A DNA stretch of 32,645 nt. Origin: Lentisphaerae bacterium ADurb.Bin242. Its GTDB lineage: Bacteria > Verrucomicrobiota > Lentisphaeria > Victivallales > UBA1829. A program made the translations under genes and the position numbers. The notes below the pieces were generated by a model. That model ran no database searches. It had not been told where the DNA came from and saw nothing but the letters and a program-made list of their open reading frames with translations. Positions 27,877 through 32,645 of the stretch are shown here, piece by piece (position 1 is the stretch's first letter; each line of letters opens with the position of its first letter). The stretch spans positions 1-32,645 of the forward strand of contig MWCA01000062.1 of NCBI GenBank assembly GCA_002069785.1, read 5' to 3'.

Positions 27877-30147
27877 TCAGCGGATGCCGTTCAGGCCCAG
27901 TTCGGGGAGTTTCCCGAATACCTTGAAATACAAGACACGGGTCTGCTCCGAAACAGGGTCCAGCAGGAAGGACGCCCGGGCGCAGCGTTCCGCAAGCGCT
28001 TTGTCGCCGTCCTGGAGGGCGCTTTCCCCCAGGAAGCACAGCTTCATCGCCTCGACCCGGTCCTTCGGCTTGATGACCCGGAACACGGAATAGACGCCCG
28101 TGATCGAACGGAACTCCCGCGGCGGATCGATCTTGTAGAACCAGAGCAGTTTTTCGGAATTGTATTTCATCATGTTGACCGGAGACGTCCCGGAAATCTT
28201 CTTCGCCCCGGCAATATAACGGTCGGAATAGATCGTCATCGGTCCGGCGTATCCGTAGTTGTAGAGAAGAAAATCCGCGTTCAGTTTCGAGCAGAACTCG
28301 GCCAGGTCCCGTTCGGAGCCGTGATAGAGAAGATGAAGGTAAGTCTGCGTGGGACGCCGGATGCGTTCCAGTCCGAACTGCGGCTGGAGCGCGATCGCCG
28401 CGTTCGCGTAGCATTTCAGCATGGGGCCGACTACAAAGTCCGTAATAACGCATTTGCCGTGAATATTTTCCTTGCGGAACCATTCGATCAGCGCGGCGGT
28501 TTCCCGCAGCCGGACGTCATCGGAGTAGAGACGTCTGCCGAACAGCGACACGATCATTTCCAGCAAAATCAGCAGAAAACAGGCGGCGGCCAAGAGGAAA
28601 CGGACCGTTTTGAGGAAACGGCGGCGGCCTCTGGCCGGATCGGACCGCCGGACGGCCCGGATCGCGCGGAAAAGGTCGTCCAGAAGCAGCGGCAGGGAAA
28701 GCGCCAGAAAAAGAATGAGAAATTCATGGTAGCGGACCACGTAAATGAACCCGACCGTGAAAACAAAAGTGAACGTGAAGAAGAACAGGGAACGGGGCAG
28801 ATCGCGTTTCAGATACCCGGCCGCCGCCGAAAAGAAAGGCGCGCCCAATAGCAGAAGATAAAACAGTCCCAGAGAAAATGGCGTGTAGATGAACACATTG
28901 TTGACCGCTTTGAAAATGGATAACCCTCCGGTCAGGACTCCCAGCGACGGAAAATAGGTGATGAGGATCTTCCAGTCGGCCGAGTGCATGGCGGGCGTCC
29001 ACATCATCCGGGCGTCGTAGGAGAGCTTTTCGGGGTCGCGCGGCTTGAGGTTGTTGAACTTGATCTTGGCGGCGGCCAGTTCGCTGAAATGGCTGTAGTG
29101 CGATACATACAGAGGGGTCTTGACGGCAAAATTCCAGAAGCCGTAAAGAGCGCCGCCCAGCAGGATCAGCAGCAGAAGACGTCTCGGGAACGGAAGAGGC
29201 CGTTTCCAGAAGGCCGCGCACAGCAGGGGAAGCAGCACCACGACCAACGGCGACATGATTGTCTGATAGGTCTGGTTGAACGGCACAATCAGCGAACTGA
29301 GGATCACCGCGCAGGCGACCACGAGCCACGCTTTCCGGCGCGAATCGGAAACCTTCCCTCCGATCAGCCACCGCCCCAGCTCGAACAGGACGATGGCGCT
29401 GAAAAATCCGAGACAGAGGTCCCATGTGGAAAACGCGGTGAAGGCAACCAGGAACAGCAGGATGTATTTCCACCGCGTTCCGCGCAAATACGAAGAATAC
29501 AGGAGCAGGAGGAATGCGGAAATCAGCGGGAGCGCGAAATTGCCCCGGATGATGTCCTGTCCGGTGGAACGTGCGATCGCGCTGATCGCCACGGCATGGA
29601 AAATCCCGCCGAAAAAGGCAAGGGAACGGCGGCATTTCAAGGTCAGAAGCAGCAGAAAGAGGAAGCCCGAAGAGAGACTGATCCAGAGCCGAAGCTGGAA
29701 GGAAACCCATTGCGCCAGATGCACATTGTCCTGAAAACGAAGTTCGGACGCACCCGGCGCGAGATCGGGGAACAGGAGGGATTTGAGGCGGTATCCCCCC
29801 CCGAGGAACCATTCCAGACCCATGATCATCTGGCGGTACGGGGCGATGTCCTCCAGACCGTGAAGGTTGCGGTCGACGGCGGGAACGCCCTTTCCCGCGG
29901 CGATGTCCTGAATGTAACCGTACATCATGGCGCATTCGATGGTGAACGGCATGAAGTTGGGATGGGACACGGGGAGAAACTGTCCGAAGAAACCCTGCCG
30001 GACGGGAGGCGTGTCGCGGATGATGGAGGCGACGGCGCGGGCCTCGCGGTTGAAGTTGTGTGTGCGCATGGCGAACGCGGCCAGAACGCAGATCAGGAAG
30101 AGCGTCAGGTTCAGGACTTTCGGATGCCGTTTGAAATAAGGGAACAT
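27877..30147 (-). CDS. Integral membrane glycosyltransferase-like protein (GT-C/STT3-like)
   Basis: 756 aa. One N-terminal helix (LNLTLFLICVLAAFAM), a long extracytoplasmic loop (about 30-150), then about ten further helices to about residue 530, and a soluble C-terminal domain. In the first loop IECAMMYGYIQDIAAGKGVPAVDRN recalls the acidic-aromatic donor-binding segment of STT3/PMT-type GT-C enzymes. The C-terminal domain (VITDFVVGPMLKCYANAAIALQP... then SERDLAEFCSKLNADFLLYNYG) resembles the soluble region of STT3-like proteins, but the WWDYG motif is not seen. The last about 60 residues look like one TPR-type hairpin (EAMKLCFLGESALQDGDKALAERCARA). Function as a lipid-linked sugar transferase is inferred. 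It starts four bases after the rpoN stop on the same strand, so it is cotranscribed with the sigma factor. Confidence 0.75.
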   Translation of the reverse strand: MFPYFKRHPKVLNLTLFLICVLAAFAMRTHNFNREARAVASIIRDTPPVRQGFFGQFLPVSHPNFMPFTIECAMMYGYIQDIAAGKGVPAVDRNLHGLEDIAPYRQMIMGLEWFLGGGYRLKSLLFPDLAPGASELRFQDNVHLAQWVSFQLRLWISLSSGFLFLLLLTLKCRRSLAFFGGIFHAVAISAIARSTGQDIIRGNFALPLISAFLLLLYSSYLRGTRWKYILLFLVAFTAFSTWDLCLGFFSAIVLFELGRWLIGGKVSDSRRKAWLVVACAVILSSLIVPFNQTYQTIMSPLVVVLLPLLCAAFWKRPLPFPRRLLLLILLGGALYGFWNFAVKTPLYVSHYSHFSELAAAKIKFNNLKPRDPEKLSYDARMMWTPAMHSADWKILITYFPSLGVLTGGLSIFKAVNNVFIYTPFSLGLFYLLLLGAPFFSAAAGYLKRDLPRSLFFFTFTFVFTVGFIYVVRYHEFLILFLALSLPLLLDDLFRAIRAVRRSDPARGRRRFLKTVRFLLAAACFLLILLEMIVSLFGRRLYSDDVRLRETAALIEWFRKENIHGKCVITDFVVGPMLKCYANAAIALQPQFGLERIRRPTQTYLHLLYHGSERDLAEFCSKLNADFLLYNYGYAGPMTIYSDRYIAGAKKISGTSPVNMMKYNSEKLLWFYKIDPPREFRSITGVYSVFRVIKPKDRVEAMKLCFLGESALQDGDKALAERCARASFLLDPVSEQTRVLYFKVFGKLPELGLNGIR

Positions 30148-30151
30148 AAGT

Positions 30152-31615
30152 TCAGAACGTCTTTCTCATTGGAGAGGACTGGATGCCCAGTTCTTCGCGG
30201 TATTTGGCCACCGTCCGCCGGGCCACGTCGAAACCGCGTTCCTTGAGAAGCTCGGAAAGACGGCTGTCGGAAAGCGGTTTGGCCGGGTCTTCGTTCGCGA
30301 CGAATTCGCGGATCATATTTTTGATGGCGTGGGCGGAAAGCTCCTCGCCCTCCTCGGACTGGAATCCGCCGGAAAAGAAAAATTTGAATTCAAACAATCC
30401 CACGGGAGTCTGGATGTATTTTCCGGAAACCGCGCGGCTGATGGTGGTTTCGTGAAGGCCGAGCTTGTCGGCGGCCTGCTGCATGGTCATGGGCTTGAGC
30501 GCGCGGGGACCGTATTTCATGAAGTCATACTGGGTATTGAGGATCAGTTCGCCGATGCGGCGGATGGTTTTTTTCCGCTGTTCGAGGTTGTGGATCAGCA
30601 TCTTTCCGCTGTCGATCTTTCCACGGAGATAGGCCCTGTCCTCCGCCGCGAGCGCCGGGTTCTCCAGCATTTTCGTATACTGCTTCGAGATGGAAAGGCG
30701 TCCGAAGGGGGGATCGTTTTCGAGCAGGGCGAAGGAGTCGCCTTCCGGGACGACGGTCAGCTCGGGAAGGATGTACGGCTCGGTGGTCTGGGCGACGGTC
30801 GCGCCCGGATAGGGGTTCAGGAGCCGGAGCTCCGCGACCAGCTCGTTCAGGCGGTCCATGGAGATGTTCATGCTCCGGGCGATCCGGGGCAGCTTGTTCC
30901 GGGCGAGTTCGTCGAAGTGCTCCCGGACCAGGGTCTCCAGCAGCGGTTCATGCTTTTTCCGGTCGCGAAGCTGGAGGAGGAGGCTTTCGCGCAGATCGCG
31001 GGCGGCAATCCCGGGCGGATCGAAGGACTGCACCAGAGCAAGCGCCTCCTCCGCTTCGGACATGCCGACCCCGGACGACTGGGCGGCATCGGCCAGGGCG
31101 CCCTGAAAGTATCCGTTTCCGTCGAGGCTCCCGATGATGTATTCGGCACATTCCCGGATTCCGGGCCTGACGTCGGCAAAACGAAGCTGTTCCAGCAGAT
31201 ATTCCTGAAGGGAGGTCTCCGCCACGATGGAATCGAAGATGTAGTTCCGGCGGTCCTCCTCTTCCGAAGGCGACCCCCATTCTTCCGGAGACTCGATGAT
31301 CCGCCCGAGGTGATCCTCGTAGTCCTCGCGGTTCGGGTCCAGCAGCTCCTCCTTCGGGTATTCCCGTCCGGGAACGGAATCCGACAGCAGGGATTCCGTG
31401 AAACGGTCTTCCTCTTCCTCCGGGGGGTCCGGTTCTTTCTCCTCTTCCCCGGAACCGAGTTCCAGCACGGGATTGAGCGCCAGCTCCTCCTCGATCCGTG
31501 CTTCGAGCTCCATCATGGGAAGGGTCAGAAAAGACAGCGAATGAAGCTGCTGCGGAGCCAGCGTCATAAACTGTTTCTGTTCTTGTTTTTGCGAAAGACT
31601 GTTTGATTGTTCCAT
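30152..31615 (-). CDS. rpoN: RNA polymerase sigma-54 factor
   Basis: 487 aa, the family's usual size. Region I (about 8-52) is Gln/Leu-rich (MTLAPQQLHSLSFLTLPMM) and ends in ELALNPVLE, the activator-responsive segment. An acidic region II follows (about 53-130, with EEEKEPDPPEEEED). The core-binding region runs about 130-320. The helix-turn-helix is near 369-397 (MTMQQAADKLGLHETTISRAV), and the RpoN box is ARRTVAKYRE at about 465-474, reading the -24 element. All parts are intact. It is divergent from the MBL gene at 31763 and followed by a GT-C-like membrane protein rather than the more common hpf/ptsN genes. No bacterial enhancer-binding protein is encoded here, and no convincing -24/-12 promoter was seen in the window. 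Confidence 0.96.
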   Translation of the reverse strand: MEQSNSLSQKQEQKQFMTLAPQQLHSLSFLTLPMMELEARIEEELALNPVLELGSGEEEKEPDPPEEEEDRFTESLLSDSVPGREYPKEELLDPNREDYEDHLGRIIESPEEWGSPSEEEDRRNYIFDSIVAETSLQEYLLEQLRFADVRPGIRECAEYIIGSLDGNGYFQGALADAAQSSGVGMSEAEEALALVQSFDPPGIAARDLRESLLLQLRDRKKHEPLLETLVREHFDELARNKLPRIARSMNISMDRLNELVAELRLLNPYPGATVAQTTEPYILPELTVVPEGDSFALLENDPPFGRLSISKQYTKMLENPALAAEDRAYLRGKIDSGKMLIHNLEQRKKTIRRIGELILNTQYDFMKYGPRALKPMTMQQAADKLGLHETTISRAVSGKYIQTPVGLFEFKFFFSGGFQSEEGEELSAHAIKNMIREFVANEDPAKPLSDSRLSELLKERGFDVARRTVAKYREELGIQSSPMRKTF

Positions 31616-31659
31616 TTTTCCGGGTCTGTAAAAATTCCATAAAAAAAGAATAAAAGCAT

Positions 31660-31688
31660 TTTACAATATCGAAAGGGCGGGTTATAAT
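31660..31688 (+). promoter_or_regulatory. Promoter of the MBL-fold gene
   Basis: TTTACA (31660-31665), an exact 17-base spacer, and consensus TATAAT (31683-31688). The same -35 region read on the other strand gives TTGTAA, which could serve rpoN, but no good -10 was found for that direction. Confidence 0.6.
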
Positions 31689-31762
31689 AACCCCGAAAAT
31701 GAAAAAAAACAAATGAAAGTATTGCGAAATACCCGGATATTTCCGGGAGGAGAGAGGAGAAA

Positions 31763-32560
31763 TTGAATCGCTCGGGGAAATTCGGGATTACCGTTCTGGG
31801 CAGCGGGAGCGGAGGAAACGCCAGTGTGATCCATGGTCCGGAAGGACGGCTGCTCCTGGATGTCGGATTCAGCGCGAAGGAAATGGAAAGCCGGCTGGAA
31901 AAGGCCGGGATCGAACCGGACAGCATCCGGGCCATTCTCATCACCCACGGACACACCGACCACACGAAGGGCTGCCGGACTTTTGCCGACCGGCACGGGC
32001 TCTGCGCCTACTTCACGGCCGCCACGAGGCAGGAGGGGGAACGGGTGCGTTTCCTCCCGGAACGGCAGGCCGTCATCGAACCGGGCAGCGCCTTCACACT
32101 CTGCGGGATGCATATCGAACCGTTTACACTGCCGCACGACGCCGTCGACACGGTGGGCTTCACCTTCCAGGTATCCGGGAAGAAGCTGGGCGTGGCGACC
32201 GACCTGGGACATCTGAACCTCCTTGCCCGCCAGAAGCTGAAGGGATGCGCCCTGCTGGTGCTGGAATCCAACCACGACCCGCTGCTTCTTCAGGCCTCCA
32301 GCCGCCCGATTCAGCTCAAACGAAGAATTCTGGGGCGTCACGGGCACCTGAGCAACCGGGACGCGCTGGACGCGCTCGAGGAGCTTCTCACCCTCGAAAG
32401 CGAGGAATTGATCCTCGCGCACCTGAGCCGGGAATGCAATAATCGGGAACTTCTCGAGGAACTTGCCAAAGAAGCACTGGCGAATCTCGACAGAAGCGAT
32501 ATATTACTGGAAATCGCTTCTCAGGAACATCCGCTGGCTACTCGCTGGCTCGTGGAATAA
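31763..32560 (+). CDS. Metallo-beta-lactamase-fold hydrolase, YycJ/WalJ-like
   Basis: 265 aa. The start codon is TTG at 31763, supported by the purine-rich AGGAGAGAGGAG at 31749-31759 and the lack of a nearby ATG or GTG. GITVLGSGSGGNASVI opens the fold as in YycJ. The dinuclear metal motif H62-x-H64-x-D66-H67 lies in THGHTDHTKG, with further ligands H114-equivalent (TLPHDAVDT), D146-equivalent (ATDLGH) and a late His (ILAHLS). YycJ-type enzymes are cytoplasmic DNA or nucleic-acid exonucleases involved in mismatch repair and wall homeostasis in Firmicutes; the role here is inferred. It is driven by the promoter at 31660 and leads into the partial gene at the right edge, 23 bases downstream. 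Confidence 0.92.
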   Translation: MNRSGKFGITVLGSGSGGNASVIHGPEGRLLLDVGFSAKEMESRLEKAGIEPDSIRAILITHGHTDHTKGCRTFADRHGLCAYFTAATRQEGERVRFLPERQAVIEPGSAFTLCGMHIEPFTLPHDAVDTVGFTFQVSGKKLGVATDLGHLNLLARQKLKGCALLVLESNHDPLLLQASSRPIQLKRRILGRHGHLSNRDALDALEELLTLESEELILAHLSRECNNRELLEELAKEALANLDRSDILLEIASQEHPLATRWLVE

Positions 32561-32583
32561 ACGGCAATGTGAAAGAGCGTACG

Positions 32584-32645
32584 ATGGCGGAACCGGGAAC
32601 AGTCCAGAATCAGAAAGAAAATCCATCGGAGGATGAAATCCCCGC
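32584..32645 (+). CDS. Start of an unidentified gene (partial, runs off right edge)
   Basis: An open frame begins at ATG 32584 after GAAAGAG and reads MAEPGTVQNQKENPSEDEIP to the edge, an acidic, probably disordered N-terminus. An in-frame GTG at 32569 is an alternative start. It is 23 bases after the MBL gene stop in the same direction, so probably in the same operon. Too short to identify. Confidence 0.45.
   Translation, partial: MAEPGTVQNQKENPSEDEIP

Noticed and set aside
27761..28093. Small plus-strand frame (MLTINESTTHNG...) after the secreted-protein gene
   Set aside because: Most of it lies antisense to the STT3-like gene, no homology was recognised, and only a weak upstream purine run supports initiation.
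28984..30246. A 420-codon plus-strand frame across the STT3-like gene
   Set aside because: Highly charged, low-complexity antisense shadow of a membrane protein; no ribosome-binding site or family pattern.
30329..31606. A 425-codon plus-strand frame across rpoN
   Set aside because: Antisense shadow of an unambiguous sigma-54 gene with HTH and RpoN box.

Overview
The window reads as chromosomal DNA of a moderately GC-rich, Gram-negative-type bacterium. The best guess is Lentisphaerota (Victivallales) or a close PVC relative. That placement is inference. It rests on a prepilin-type protein with an FTLIELL N-terminus and a C-terminal DG-H processing motif beside a large secreted putative glycosidase, on very large hybrid sensor kinases, and on the mix of exporters and GT-C-like membrane proteins. 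No tRNA, rRNA, CRISPR array, transposase or phage gene was seen.

Layout. (1) 1-3476, minus strand: a four-gene operon read right to left, comprising a small secreted protein, a FabG-type ketoreductase, a CrtI-like FAD oxidoreductase and a FabF-type ketosynthase cut by the left edge. This looks like part of a polyene or other specialised fatty-acid-type pathway. (2) 3508-7615, minus strand: two tandemly duplicated polytopic membrane proteins, GT-C-like, each with its own copy of the same promoter. Their sequences are nearly identical at the 3' end and diverge toward the 5' end. (3) 7717-17759, plus strand: an operator-like inverted repeat, then two giant tandem hybrid histidine kinases (1562 and about 1740 aa). 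Each has a periplasmic substrate-binding-like domain, many PAS/GAF modules, a kinase core and a receiver. (4) 17769-18292: a convergent HIT-family hydrolase. (5) 18353-22698, plus strand: housekeeping genes rpmE and prfA, an MsbA-like ABC exporter coupled to prfA, and a secreted TraB/GumN-family protein. (6) 22719-27706, plus strand: a probable carbohydrate-utilisation operon with a ROK-type regulator, a pseudopilin-like protein and a 917-aa secreted protein of unknown, probably glycosidase-like, function. The last two genes are visibly more AT-rich. (7) 27877-31615, minus strand: rpoN (sigma-54), followed 4 bases later by an STT3/GT-C-like membrane protein. (8) 31660-32645, plus strand: a YycJ/WalJ-type metallo-beta-lactamase-fold protein, divergent from rpoN, then the first codons of another gene.

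How it fits together. The two hybrid kinases probably sense small extracytoplasmic ligands. Neither a separate response regulator with a DNA-binding output nor a phosphotransfer protein is encoded here, so the phosphorelay partner must lie elsewhere. The ROK, pseudopilin and secreted-protein genes form a self-contained, locally regulated sugar locus. Core translation genes (rpmE, prfA) are joined by gene overlap to envelope export functions. No single gene set here is a demonstrably new system. The strongest candidates for novelty are the unknown secreted protein with its pseudopilin partner, the kinase pair with repeated GAF-PAS modules and Cys-bearing PAS domains, and the duplicated membrane-protein pair with its conserved promoter.
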